From positions 62,001 through 126,000 of the forward strand of contig RDYL01000002.1 of the NCBI GenBank assembly GCA_004293165.1: a DNA stretch of 64,000 nt, given 5' to 3'. Below are positions 7,371 to 16,834 of the stretch, piece by piece. The notes under the pieces were generated by a model. It was not told where the DNA came from, ran no database searches, and was given only the letters and a program-made list of their open reading frames with translations. The translations under genes and the position numbers were made by a program. Origin of the DNA: Flavobacteriia bacterium. Its GTDB lineage: Bacteria > Bacteroidota > Bacteroidia > Flavobacteriales > Flavobacteriaceae. Every line of letters starts with the position of its first letter. Position 1 is the stretch's first letter.

Positions 7371-8399
7371 ATGGGATTTTTTGATTTCATGACCGAGGAC
7401 ATCGCTATCGACCTTGGTACCGCAAACACCCTAATCATTCACAATGATAAAGTTGTGATTGATAGTCCATCTATTGTAGCCAGAGACCGTATTACAGGAA
7501 AAATTATTGCTGTAGGTAAGGAAGCAAATATGATGCAAGGTAAAACTCATGAAAACATAAAAACCATTCGCCCATTAAAAGATGGAGTTATCGCTGACTT
7601 TGATGCCTCAGAGCAGATGATTAAAATGTTTATTAAAAGTATTCCTGCATTAAAGAAGAAATTATTTACGCCAGCGCTTCGTATGGTGATTTGTATTCCT
7701 TCTGGAATTACAGAAGTGGAAATGCGTGCGGTAAAAGAATCGGCTGAACGTGTAAACGGAAAAGAAGTATACTTAATTCATGAACCTATGGCGGCTGCAA
7801 TTGGTATCGGTTTAGATATTATGCAACCTAAAGGGAATATGATTGTAGATATAGGTGGAGGAACAACAGAAATTGCTGTTATAGCATTAGGCGGAATTGT
7901 TTGTGATAAATCGGTTAAAATTGCCGGAGACGTTTTTACAAATGACATCATTTATTACATGAGAACGCAACACAATTTATTTGTTGGAGAAACTACTGCT
8001 GAAAAAGTAAAAATTCAAATTGGTGCGGCTATGGAAGATTTAGACAGCCCACCAGAAGATATGGCAGTTGACGGTAGAGATTTATTAACAGGTAAACCAA
8101 AACGTGTTGATGTATCGTACCGAGAAATCGCAAAAGCACTAGATAAATCGATTCAACGTATTGAAGATGCGGTTATGGAAACCTTATCACAAACACCACC
8201 CGAATTATCTGCCGATATTTATAACACCGGTATTTACTTAGCAGGTGGAGGTTCAATGCTAAGAGGATTAGACAAACGAATATCTATGAAAACAGATTTA
8301 CCTGTTTACATTGCAGAAGACCCTTTAAGAGCCGTTGTAAGAGGAACGGGAATGACCTTAAAGAACATCAACAAATACAAAGGAATCCTGATTAAATAA
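7371..8399 (+). CDS. mreB: Rod shape-determining actin homologue MreB
   Basis: 342 residues, the normal length. Actin-fold nucleotide-binding motifs are visible: phosphate 1 EDIAIDLGTANTLI near the N-terminus, phosphate 2 MIVDIGGGTTEIAV in the middle and the adenosine motif IYLAGGGSMLRGLD near the C-terminus. MreB polymerises under the inner membrane and guides the lateral cell-wall elongation machine (MreC, MreD, PBP2, RodA), all encoded directly downstream. It is the first gene of a tight five-gene operon; mreC begins 10 nt after its stop. Confidence 0.98.
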   Translation: MGFFDFMTEDIAIDLGTANTLIIHNDKVVIDSPSIVARDRITGKIIAVGKEANMMQGKTHENIKTIRPLKDGVIADFDASEQMIKMFIKSIPALKKKLFTPALRMVICIPSGITEVEMRAVKESAERVNGKEVYLIHEPMAAAIGIGLDIMQPKGNMIVDIGGGTTEIAVIALGGIVCDKSVKIAGDVFTNDIIYYMRTQHNLFVGETTAEKVKIQIGAAMEDLDSPPEDMAVDGRDLLTGKPKRVDVSYREIAKALDKSIQRIEDAVMETLSQTPPELSADIYNTGIYLAGGGSMLRGLDKRISMKTDLPVYIAEDPLRAVVRGTGMTLKNINKYKGILIK

Positions 8400-8408
8400 A
8401 AATAATCC

Positions 8409-9239
8409 ATGCAGCAAATAATTAATTTTATCATAAAAAACAGCCATAGATTGCTGTTTTTGCTGCTTTTGGGCTTCTCATTTTCATTGGTAGTAAAATC
8501 GCATTCTTACCACCGTAGCGAATATGTTAATTCGGCTAACGCGGTAACGGGTGCCTATTACGAAAAGGTAAATGAAGTAAATGAATATTTTAGTTTAAAA
8601 CAAAAAAACAAAGACTTAGCTTCAGAAAATGCTTTATTAAAAAAATTACTTTTTAATAAAAAAGATACCATTTTAACAACAAAAACTCTTTTTAGAAACG
8701 ACCTTAATAATTACAATGTGGTGGTTTCAAAAGTTGTAAAAAACTCTTTTAACTCGCGTGAAAACTATATTACTATCAATACTGGAAAAAATGCTGGCAT
8801 TGAAGTTGACATGGGTGTTGTAAATGATAAAGGAATTGTTGGCTTAATTGAAAAAACATCTCCTGACTTTGCTACAATTCAAAGTGTTTTAAATACTAAA
8901 TCTAAAATCAATGCTAAAATTAAAAATTCAAATCACTTTGGATCTTTAATTTGGGACGGTAGAAATGTAGGTTTTGCGCAATTAATTGATGTGCCAAGAT
9001 TAGCTTCTCTAAAACACGGAGATTCAATTGTAACTGGTGGAAATTCCGATATTTTTCCAGAGAATATTCCTATTGGAAAAATTGATAAAATTTATATTGA
9101 CAAAAAAACGAATTACTATACCATCAATATTCGTTTATTCAACGACATGACATCGCTTGGCTATGTTTATGTGATTGAAAACAAAAGAAAAAAAGAAAAA
9201 AAACAATTAGAATTAGAAACCACAGCACCTAAAAAATAG
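8409..9239 (+). CDS. mreC: Rod shape-determining protein MreC
   Basis: 276 residues: a cytoplasmic N-terminus, a membrane helix (about 13-30, LLFLLLLGFSFSLV), a coiled-coil stretch (about 50-80) and the beta-rich MreC periplasmic domain with NTGKNAGIEVDMGVVNDKGIVG and the later GDSIVTGGNSDIFPENIPIG. MreC links MreB/MreD to PBP2 and activates wall elongation. The C-terminus is a lysine-rich tail. The stop overlaps the mreD start by one base. Confidence 0.96.
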   Translation: MQQIINFIIKNSHRLLFLLLLGFSFSLVVKSHSYHRSEYVNSANAVTGAYYEKVNEVNEYFSLKQKNKDLASENALLKKLLFNKKDTILTTKTLFRNDLNNYNVVVSKVVKNSFNSRENYITINTGKNAGIEVDMGVVNDKGIVGLIEKTSPDFATIQSVLNTKSKINAKIKNSNHFGSLIWDGRNVGFAQLIDVPRLASLKHGDSIVTGGNSDIFPENIPIGKIDKIYIDKKTNYYTINIRLFNDMTSLGYVYVIENKRKKEKKQLELETTAPKK

Positions 9240-9745
9240 TGAATAACAACATTTTAAATAGCATCCGATTTGTAGTTTTTTTACTGCTTCAGATTTTAAT
9301 ATTTAACAATATTAATCTGTTTGGGTATTTAAACCCATATCCGTATGTGTTATTTATTTTGCTTTTCCCAGTAAATAGCAACAAAAGTGTTTTGCTATTG
9401 AGTAGTTTTTGCATGGGAATTCTATTAGATATGTTTTGCAATTCGGGAGGCATTCACACCATAGCATCTTTAATTTTAGCTTACATAAGACCATCGCTTT
9501 TTAAATTTGCATTTGGATTGAGTTACGAATATCAAACCGTAAAAATTGCCGATAAAATTTCGCCAGAGCGTATTACATTGTTATTATTAGCTATTTTTAT
9601 ACATCATTTTATCTTATTCTTTTTTGAATATTTTAGATTCGATTTATTACTTACAATATTATCTAGAACCTTGGCTAGTACTTTATTTACGTTTATTATA
9701 TGTTTGCTAACCATTTATTTAATTAAGCCAAGCAATAGACGATGA
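9239..9745 (+). CDS. mreD: Rod shape-determining membrane protein MreD
   Basis: 168 residues with about five membrane segments (FVVFLLLQILIF, YVLFILLFPVN, VLLLSSFCMGILLDMF and two C-terminal). The start is GTG at 9239-9241, sharing a base with the mreC stop, and the stop overlaps the mrdA start as ATGA. Sequence is weakly conserved in MreD, but the GILLDMFCNSGGIHT region and operon position make the call safe. It is part of the inner-membrane elongasome. Confidence 0.93.
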   Translation: MNNNILNSIRFVVFLLLQILIFNNINLFGYLNPYPYVLFILLFPVNSNKSVLLLSSFCMGILLDMFCNSGGIHTIASLILAYIRPSLFKFAFGLSYEYQTVKIADKISPERITLLLLAIFIHHFILFFFEYFRFDLLLTILSRTLASTLFTFIICLLTIYLIKPSNRR

Positions 9746-11670
9746 GAAAAGCCGTTTTACCAGCCGTAATCATTATTACTTCCATTCTTCTGATTGTACG
9801 AATTTTCTATCTTCAAGTAATTGATGAAAATTTAAAACTGCAATCAGAAAATAATGCAATTAAAAAAGTATTTGATTTTCCCGAAAGAGGTTATATCTAT
9901 GACCGAAATGGTAAACTTTTAGTTGCCAATCAGCCGTCGTATGATATCATGGTAGTGCCCAGAGAAATCAAAGATATAGACACAACCGAATTTTGTAATT
10001 TACTTCACATAACAAAAGAGTTCTTTATTAAAAAAATTGAAAAAGCTAACGTTTATAGTCCAATATTACCCTCTGTTTTCTTATCACAGTTAAACAAAGC
10101 AGAATATGCGGCCTTTCAAGAAAAAGAAAGAAAATTTGAAGGTTTTTACACCCAAAAACGTTCGTTGCGAGATTATCAAGTAAAAGAAGGAGCTAATATT
10201 TTTGGTTTTATTACACAGGTTAACGAAGCTATTTTAAACAAAAAAAAATACTACAATAGTGGAGATTTAATAGGAAAACAAGGTGTTGAACAACAATACG
10301 AAGAAATATTAAGAGGCGTAAAAGGCGTAAAATACTTACTTCGCGACAAGCACAATAAAATTATTGGTCCTTACAAAAAAGGTCAATTTGACACCATTGC
10401 ACAACAAGGAAAAGACTTAACTCTAACCATTGACCATACACTACAAAAATACGGTACCGAGTTAATGATTAATAAAAGAGGTGGAATTGTTGCCATTGAG
10501 CCTAAAACAGGGGAAATTTTGGCATTAGTTTCTGCACCAACTTTTGACCCATCCTTGTTAGTGGGGAGGCAACGTTCAAAAAACTATACCGCTTTATACA
10601 ACGATTCTATTGCAAAACCATTGTATGATAGAGGCTTACAAGCTACCTATCCACCTGGGTCGCCATTTAAAATTGTAACAGGATTAATTGGATTACAAGA
10701 AGAAGTAATTGATGAACAAAGCACTTTTTACTGTAATCACGGTGCTAATTTTGGAAGATTTATGGGATGTCATTGTGGTTTACACACGCTTCAATTGAAT
10801 AATGGCATTTATAAATCTTGTAATAGCTACTTTGGAAATACTTATAAAAAAACCATTGAAAAATATAAAAACTCATATTATAGTATTGATAATTGGGCAA
10901 ATCATGTAAAAAGTTTTGGACTAGGTCAATTTTTAGGAACGGATATGCCGATTGGAAGTAAAGGATTAGTTCCTAATTCAAATCTATATAGAAAAATGTA
11001 CAATGGTGCAAAGATTAGAAGTTCATATATTATTTCTAATGCTATTGGACAAGGCGAGATACTAACATCTCCAATACAACTTGCAAATATGATGGCTGCG
11101 GTTGCAAATCGGGGTTATTATTACACTCCTCATATTGTAAAAAGCATTAAAGATCAAAAGCTCGACAAAAAATTTACAACAAAACACTATACGACTATTG
11201 ATAAACAATATTATGAACCTATTATTCAGGGCTTGGAAGATGTTTACAATTTCGGAACTGCTTCTGGCTTTAGGGTTGAAGGTTTGAAAATTTGCGGTAA
11301 AACTGGTACAGCAGAAAATAAAATAAGGATAGCTGGAAAAACCTTCCAATTAAAAGACCATTCTATTTTCGTTGCCTTTGCACCTAGAGAAAATCCAAAA
11401 ATTGCTTTGGCTGTTTTTATCGAAAATTCAGGTTATGGTGCAACTTGGGCAGGACCAATTGCTACTTTAATGATAGAAAAATATATTAATGGAAAAATAT
11501 CAAGAAAAGATTTAGAAACCAGAATGTTAACTGGTAGTCTTCAAGCGGAATACCAAAAAATTGAAAATATTATTTTTCAGAGAAAAGTGGATGCAACTAA
11601 AGTTCAAGATTCTTTAAACAAAGTAAAAGTTGAAATTAGCGAAGCCAAAAAAGAAGAGGAAGAAAACTAA
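9742..11670 (+). CDS. mrdA: Penicillin-binding protein 2, elongation transpeptidase
   Basis: 642 residues. An N-terminal membrane anchor (about 4-24) is followed by the PBP dimerisation domain (with FPERGYIYDRNGKLL) and the transpeptidase domain. Active-site motifs: S307-P-F-K (nucleophile serine), S359-C-N and K520-T-G-T. The enzyme cross-links peptidoglycan during lateral growth and is the target of mecillinam-type beta-lactams. The C-terminal 40 residues are a charged extension (ends in a run of glutamates). It starts inside the mreD stop and is followed at once by rodA, its glycosyltransferase partner. Confidence 0.97.
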   Translation: MRKAVLPAVIIITSILLIVRIFYLQVIDENLKLQSENNAIKKVFDFPERGYIYDRNGKLLVANQPSYDIMVVPREIKDIDTTEFCNLLHITKEFFIKKIEKANVYSPILPSVFLSQLNKAEYAAFQEKERKFEGFYTQKRSLRDYQVKEGANIFGFITQVNEAILNKKKYYNSGDLIGKQGVEQQYEEILRGVKGVKYLLRDKHNKIIGPYKKGQFDTIAQQGKDLTLTIDHTLQKYGTELMINKRGGIVAIEPKTGEILALVSAPTFDPSLLVGRQRSKNYTALYNDSIAKPLYDRGLQATYPPGSPFKIVTGLIGLQEEVIDEQSTFYCNHGANFGRFMGCHCGLHTLQLNNGIYKSCNSYFGNTYKKTIEKYKNSYYSIDNWANHVKSFGLGQFLGTDMPIGSKGLVPNSNLYRKMYNGAKIRSSYIISNAIGQGEILTSPIQLANMMAAVANRGYYYTPHIVKSIKDQKLDKKFTTKHYTTIDKQYYEPIIQGLEDVYNFGTASGFRVEGLKICGKTGTAENKIRIAGKTFQLKDHSIFVAFAPRENPKIALAVFIENSGYGATWAGPIATLMIEKYINGKISRKDLETRMLTGSLQAEYQKIENIIFQRKVDATKVQDSLNKVKVEISEAKKEEEEN

Positions 11671-12927
11671 ATGAAAAATCAAAGCGTAGGAAATAGAATC
11701 GACTTTATCAGCATATTACTTTACGTTGTTTTAGTAATTATGGGCTGGATGACTATTTATTCTGCCTCTTTACCTTTAGAAGAAACTTCCATTTTTGATA
11801 TTTCTCAAATATTTGGAAGACAAATGCTGTTTATTGGCTTAACCATTCCCCTTATCTTTATAATATTATTTACTGATGCTAAAATATTTGAACGTCTCTC
11901 GTTTGTTTTTTACAGTTTAGGAATTATACTATTACTTGGATTATTTGTTTTTGGTGTTACCAAAAAAGGACAAACCAACTGGTATCAATTTGGAGGTTTT
12001 GGTTTTCAACCTTCAGAATTTGTTAAAACCGCAACAGCTCTTTTACTTGCTAAATATTTAAGTTATTCGCAAATTAATTTAAAATTAACCAAACATCAAA
12101 TCATAGGATTAGCAATTGTTGGACTGCCAATTCTTCTAATATTAATGCAACCCGATGCTGGTAGTGCCATGATATTTGTTTCTTTGATATTTGTATTAAA
12201 TAGAGAAGGATTGCCAAGCTGGTATTTCTTTGCTGGAATAATAGCAATTGCCTTATTCTTTTTATCCTTGGTAATACAGCCTATGTACTTAATTTCTGTT
12301 ATATTGGTAATCATGATTATTCATTATATTTTTAACAGAAAAATATCTAGAAACCCAATTGTCTATGGATTACTTTACTTAGTAATGGCAGGATTTTCAT
12401 ATTCTGTAAGCTATGTTTATGATAGTGTTTTAGAACCTCATCAAAAAGATCGTATAAACGTTTTAATTGGTGATGATGTAGACATGAAACGCGAAGGTTA
12501 CAACTTAAACCAATCTATGATAGCCATTGGGTCTGGAGGGTTACTAGGTAAAGGCTATTTAGAGGGAACGCAAACTAAAGGTGGTTTTGTTCCTGAACAA
12601 CATACCGATTATATTTTTACTACAGTAGGTGAAGAATGGGGTTTTATTGGAAGTATAACGGTAATTCTATTGTTTGTTGCCTTATTTTTAAGAATCATCT
12701 ATTTAGCCGAGAATCAGAAAACCAAATTTAGTAGGGTTTATGGTTATTGTGTAGCAACCTATTTGTTTACACATTTCTTTGTAAATATCGCCATGTTAAT
12801 TAAGTTATTCCCAACTATTGGAGTTCCACTACCCTTTTTCTCATATGGTGGTTCGAGTTTGTGGGCGTTTACAATTTTGCTTTTTATCTTCATTAAATTA
12901 GATGCTAATAAAGTAAATGAGTGGTAA
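11671..12927 (+). CDS. rodA: Rod shape-determining peptidoglycan glycosyltransferase RodA
   Basis: 418 residues, SEDS family, about ten membrane helices. Family marks include FGFQPSEFVKTATALLLA, the MLILMQPDAGSAM-like loop (LMQPDAGSAMIFV), GSGGLLGKGYLEGTQT, FVPEQHTDYIFTTVGEEWG and the final LPFFSYGGSSLW. SEDS proteins polymerise lipid II into glycan strands together with the class B PBP encoded directly upstream. The start abuts the mrdA stop with no gap. The stop at 12925-12927 touches the end of the convergent pseudogene. Confidence 0.97.
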   Translation: MKNQSVGNRIDFISILLYVVLVIMGWMTIYSASLPLEETSIFDISQIFGRQMLFIGLTIPLIFIILFTDAKIFERLSFVFYSLGIILLLGLFVFGVTKKGQTNWYQFGGFGFQPSEFVKTATALLLAKYLSYSQINLKLTKHQIIGLAIVGLPILLILMQPDAGSAMIFVSLIFVLNREGLPSWYFFAGIIAIALFFLSLVIQPMYLISVILVIMIIHYIFNRKISRNPIVYGLLYLVMAGFSYSVSYVYDSVLEPHQKDRINVLIGDDVDMKREGYNLNQSMIAIGSGGLLGKGYLEGTQTKGGFVPEQHTDYIFTTVGEEWGFIGSITVILLFVALFLRIIYLAENQKTKFSRVYGYCVATYLFTHFFVNIAMLIKLFPTIGVPLPFFSYGGSSLWAFTILLFIFIKLDANKVNEW

Positions 12928-13692
12928 TTAAAAACTCCATTTTTTATATCAGACTGAGATTCAAGTTGATTTTCAATTTCGTCAGACAAATTAGGATAAA
13001 AATCAATTCCAGTCATTTTTTCTATTTCATCAACAGAAAGCACAAATTCATACAAAGGTTTATTTGAATTTTCATGGGGCACTAAAAACCAATCATTTGA
13101 GTACCATCTTTTGATAAAAGTACTTTATAAAATAATTAGGAACTGAAACCTTCTCTTTTCCTATAGTTTTCAAATCATCTGTTAAAACACCTCCTGAAAC
13201 AATATACAAACCTTCCTTTGTAGCAGCCCAATAGCGAATTTATCTTCCAATCGATTCCAAACCCCTAAATTAAATTCATGTTCTTGTGGACTAATATTTG
13301 ACGTAAAAAAAAAGTTTCTTGAAATGACTTATAGGATTCTTTTCTGTCTCCAGCGGGACATAAATGTCCTTTATCATAATCCGAATTTTTGTAGTTTCTC
13401 CAATCAGCGGAAGTGTATTTAACTAAAGAATCTTGTGTGAAAATGGTCTATCAAAGTGGGTTGAATTTATATCATCAACATCTAAATAATAAGCAACCCA
13501 CTCACTTTGCTCATGTGCTTCAGAATAAGAAAAAACATAAGCAGAGCGGTGATAAATAGCATTTGTAATAGAAGTTGGTAAAAAATCAAAATCAGTTGCA
13601 ACATTAGCTTCATTTGAAGTAAAATCATCCGTTTCATTTACTAATTCATTACTCTCTTTACAAGAAGAAAAGATTAACACTAAAATAAACAA
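12928..13692 (-). pseudogene. Broken DNA/RNA non-specific endonuclease (NUC1 family) lipoprotein gene
   Basis: Minus-strand fragments in changing frames rebuild one NUC1 endonuclease: lipoprotein-like FILVLIFSSCKES, then HEQSEWVAYYLDVDD, the catalytic-type YDKGHLCPAGDRK, SNISPQEHEFNLGVWNRLED, GLYIVSGGVL, VPHENSNKPLYEF, DEIEKMTGIDFYP and a final KKWSF stop. At least six one-base losses break it, near 13440-13443, 13305-13313, 13239-13241, 13129-13132, 13084-13088 and 12940-12945; each lies in a run of A or T. No ATG is found at the expected start. Intact relatives are secreted or lipoprotein nucleases that degrade DNA and RNA outside the cytoplasm. A sequencing artefact is possible but unlikely, as none of the neighbouring genes is broken. 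Confidence 0.88.
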
Positions 13693-13734
13693 ACCAAATT
13701 TAATAATACTACCTTGTTATAATTCAAAAACTAA

Positions 13735-13758
13735 AAAGTCCCTAATTAAAGGGACTTT
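13735..13758 (-). terminator. Intrinsic terminator after the tail-specific protease gene
   Basis: AAAGTCCCT (13735-13743) pairs with AGGGACTTT (13750-13758) across a 6-nt loop. On the minus strand it is followed by a T-run, 6 nt after the protease stop. Confidence 0.8.
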
Positions 13759-13763
13759 ATAAA

Positions 13764-15893
13764 TTAATTCATGCTCAATTTTTGGGTAAAACTTTTACCT
13801 TTTGTGAGTAATTTTATATCTGAAATAACATTTAAAGTTTCCTCAATATAAATATCTTTTTGCATTTCTTCATGCCAACGCTCTCTTTTTTGCTTTAATA
13901 AAGTATCTTTTTCAAACAAAGCCACTTCATCTGGCAATGAAACAAATTTAAACTTATTATTGTAATCCGAAATTGCTTTAAACTTTTTAATTTTAGCATC
14001 GGTAGCATTAATTTCGTTATTAAAATCATTTAAATTTAAACTAAAAACATTCTCGTCTTTACGTTCAAAAATCCATTTTGCATTTTCGTCAATTAAATTA
14101 AATACTGGATTAGCAGCAATTCTTTTCTTGCTATTAGCAATAACATTATCATAATTAATTTGTAAAGGCTCATATTTTGCTGGTGCTATCTTATCCCAAG
14201 GTAAAGCACTTTCCTCATCACGTTCGCCCATATCTAAATAAGCAAATCGATCAGGAAAAACGATATCACTTTTTACTCCTTCTCTTTGGGTTGAACCACC
14301 ATTTATTCTATAAAACTTTTGAATTGTAGTCTTTAAAGCTCCTAAATCACCAAAAGAATTACCTCTAATAAATTGATTTAAATCGATAACATTTTGAACT
14401 GTTCCTTTACCATAAGAATGGCTACTTCCAACCACAATACCTCTTTTATAATCTTGAATAGCTGCTGCAAAAATTTCAGAAGCTGAAGCTGAAAAATTAT
14501 TAATCATTACTACTAATGGTCCATCATATTGTACTTTTTTATCAGGGTCTGGTAAAATTTCAGGACTTCTGCCAGGTGCTTTAACTTGTACAACTGGTCC
14601 TTCTGGAATAAATAATCCAACCATTTTAACTACCGTTTCTAAAGAACCTCCTCCATTGTCTCTCAAGTCCATAATAAGACCATCAATATTTTGGGCTTTC
14701 AGTTTTTCGATTTCTAAAGCAACATCCTTAAAGGCATCTCGATTGAGTTTGTTTTCAAAACTAATATAAAATTTTGGCAAATAAATAATTCCGTATTTTT
14801 TACCATCTTTCATTACAATACTAGATTTTGCAAAAGTTTCTTCAGTTTCAACTTCGTCTCTAATAATTGAAATTACCTTAATAGTTCCATCAACTTTTTT
14901 AACTGTTAAGCGAACTTCCGTCCCTTTAGGTCCTTTAATCTTTTTAACTACGTCGTCTAAACGCATTCCAGCAATATCAAGAGGTTCCTCCTTTCCTTGA
15001 GCGACTTTTAAAATTAAATCACCCGCTTCTAACTCTTTCCCACGCCAAGCTGGACCACCAGAAATTAATTCAGAAATTTCAACTCCACTTTCTTTTTTTT
15101 GTAAACGAGCACCAATTCCTTGAAAGGTTCCACTCATACTTACATCAAATTTTTCTTTATCTTCAGGTGAAAAATAAAACGTATGTGGATCATATCGTTC
15201 TACAATAGAATTTAAGAAAATGGCATACCAATCATCTCTATTTAATTCCTTTTCAATAAAGTCAAAATATTCGTTTAAAGATTTTAAAGAATTTTCTCTA
15301 ACCTCTTTTTCAATTACATCAAAACTTTTTACTTGATATTTAGCATCGTCTTTCTTTTTATCTTCTTCTAGCTTTTGTTTATCTGAAATGGTAGAAAGAG
15401 CAGATAATTTTAATTGTTTTCTCCATCTGTCCATCAACTCTGTCTTGTTTTTACTATAAGGCAGTTTATCATAATCAACATTGATGGTTTCTTGCAAGGT
15501 GAAATCGAATGGTTTACTCAAAACTTCTTCATAAATAGCTCTTGACTCTTTCATTCTTTGTAACAAACGTTCATTTGTTAAATTAAAAAATGAAATGTCT
15601 TTATTCTTAATCATATCATCGATAGAAGTTTCATATTTACTGAACTCATTTATATCGCTTTGTAGAAAAAAGCGTCTTGTAGGATCAAGATTATCTAAAT
15701 ATTTTTTATATACTTTTTTAGAAAAATCATCATTTAACTCCACAGGACTATAATGCCCTTTTTCTAAAACAAAGGCCAACAACTCCAATAAAAGTTTATC
15801 TTTTTCAGGATCTTCTTTTTTCTCACTTGGGATAAAACTCCACAGTATTGCAGATAAAGCAGTTACCAACAATATAACCTTATAATTTCTTTT
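13764..15893 (-). CDS. prc: Tail-specific carboxy-terminal processing protease (S41)
   Basis: I choose the ATG at 15893 (709 residues), so that the protein opens with MKRNYKVILLVTALSAILW, a signal anchor; ATGs at 15917 and 15959 are also in frame. Tsp/Prc-type order: N-terminal Tsp domain with HYSPVELNDDFSKKVYKKYL and LDPTRRFFLQSDI, a PDZ domain with GTFQGIGARLQ and GGPAWRGKELEAGD, then the peptidase domain with DLRDNGGGSLET, the nucleophile in NFSASASEIFAA and the general-base lysine in SYGKGTVQ, and a C-terminal DUF3340-like helical region. It degrades or trims periplasmic proteins at their C-termini. It is divergent from surE. Confidence 0.95.
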   Translation of the reverse strand, partial: KRNYKVILLVTALSAILWSFIPSEKKEDPEKDKLLLELLAFVLEKGHYSPVELNDDFSKKVYKKYLDNLDPTRRFFLQSDINEFSKYETSIDDMIKNKDISFFNLTNERLLQRMKESRAIYEEVLSKPFDFTLQETINVDYDKLPYSKNKTELMDRWRKQLKLSALSTISDKQKLEEDKKKDDAKYQVKSFDVIEKEVRENSLKSLNEYFDFIEKELNRDDWYAIFLNSIVERYDPHTFYFSPEDKEKFDVSMSGTFQGIGARLQKKESGVEISELISGGPAWRGKELEAGDLILKVAQGKEEPLDIAGMRLDDVVKKIKGPKGTEVRLTVKKVDGTIKVISIIRDEVETEETFAKSSIVMKDGKKYGIIYLPKFYISFENKLNRDAFKDVALEIEKLKAQNIDGLIMDLRDNGGGSLETVVKMVGLFIPEGPVVQVKAPGRSPEILPDPDKKVQYDGPLVVMINNFSASASEIFAAAIQDYKRGIVVGSSHSYGKGTVQNVIDLNQFIRGNSFGDLGALKTTIQKFYRINGGSTQREGVKSDIVFPDRFAYLDMGERDEESALPWDKIAPAKYEPLQINYDNVIANSKKRIAANPVFNLIDENAKWIFERKDENVFSLNLNDFNNEINATDAKIKKFKAISDYNNKFKFVSLPDEVALFEKDTLLKQKRERWHEEMQKDIYIEETLNVISDIKLLTKGKSFTQKLSMN

Positions 15894-15994
15894 CATAAAT
15901 TCAACTATTCGTTTCATTGAAAAATTTTCAACTAAATTACACAAAAAATCATGCCACAAGTGTGCAAATTACTATAATTTTTTGTTAAACCAAT

Positions 15995-16022
15995 AAAAAA
16001 AAGGATTCAAAAAAAAGGATTC
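15995..16022. repeat. Two perfect 14-bp tandem copies upstream of surE
   Basis: AAAAAAAAGGATTC occurs twice in direct succession (15995-16008 and 16009-16022), in the gap between the divergent protease and surE genes. It may reflect slippage and sits where promoter elements are expected. Confidence 0.85.
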
Positions 16023-16057
16023 GGCATAAATTATTTAATTTAGCAAAAAATGTAAAA

Positions 16058-16825
16058 ATGGCAAGACCTCTAATACTGGTAACAAACGATGATGGCATTG
16101 TTGCTCCTGGAATTCGAACTTTAATTGAAGTAATGAAAGAACTTGGAGATGTAGTTGTAGTTGCTCCAAATAGCCCACAAAGCGCAATGGGTCATGCTAT
16201 TACCATAAACAATACACTAAAATTAGAAAAAGTAACACTAGATAAAGATCTTTCACAAGAATACAGTTGCAGTGGCACCCCAGTAGATTGTGTAAAAATT
16301 GCCGTTAATGAAATTTTAAATAGAAAACCCGATTTGTGTGTATCTGGTATTAATCATGGTTCAAATTCTTCCATTAATGTAATTTATTCAGGTACAATGA
16401 GCGCTGCAGTGGAAGCTGGAATCGAAGGAATTCCCGCTATCGGATTTTCGTTATTAGATTATAGTTGGGATGCTAATTTTGAACCTATAAAAAGTTATGT
16501 AAAACAAATTGCGCAAGGTGTTTTAGAAAAAGGATTACCTGAGGGCGTGATACTAAACGTAAATTTTCCGAAATTAAGTAAAGAAGATATCAAAGGCATT
16601 AAAATTTGTCGCCAAGCAAAAGCTATGTGGCAAGAAGAGTTTGACAAAAGAACCAATCCGCAAGGGAAAGAATATTATTGGCTAACGGGTAAATTTGTTA
16701 ATCAAGACAAAGGAACCGATACCGATGAATGGGCTTTAGAAAACGGCTATATTTCTATTGTTCCAGTACAATTTGATTTAACAGCACATCATGCCATTCA
16801 GCAATTGAATTCGTGGGAATTATAA
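16058..16825 (+). CDS. surE: 5'/3'-nucleotidase SurE
   Basis: 255 residues, the usual length. The metal-binding N-terminal LVTNDDGIVAPGI is present, as are APNSPQSAMGHAIT, CSGTPVDCVKIA and VSGINHGSNSSINVIYSGT with the conserved asparagine for metal binding. SurE removes phosphate from nucleoside monophosphates in the cytoplasm and is linked to survival in stationary phase. It is followed after 9 nt by lpxB, an arrangement common in Bacteroidota. Confidence 0.97.
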   Translation: MARPLILVTNDDGIVAPGIRTLIEVMKELGDVVVVAPNSPQSAMGHAITINNTLKLEKVTLDKDLSQEYSCSGTPVDCVKIAVNEILNRKPDLCVSGINHGSNSSINVIYSGTMSAAVEAGIEGIPAIGFSLLDYSWDANFEPIKSYVKQIAQGVLEKGLPEGVILNVNFPKLSKEDIKGIKICRQAKAMWQEEFDKRTNPQGKEYYWLTGKFVNQDKGTDTDEWALENGYISIVPVQFDLTAHHAIQQLNSWEL

Positions 16826-16834
16826 AGAAAATAT

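Noticed and set aside
12759..13082. Independent 107-aa gene at the rodA end
   Set aside because: Its N-terminal part is the last piece of the NUC1 pseudogene; the rest is read-through antisense to rodA after a one-base loss.
13423..13692. Independent 89-aa lipoprotein gene
   Set aside because: It is the first fragment of the NUC1 pseudogene, ending at the first frameshift.
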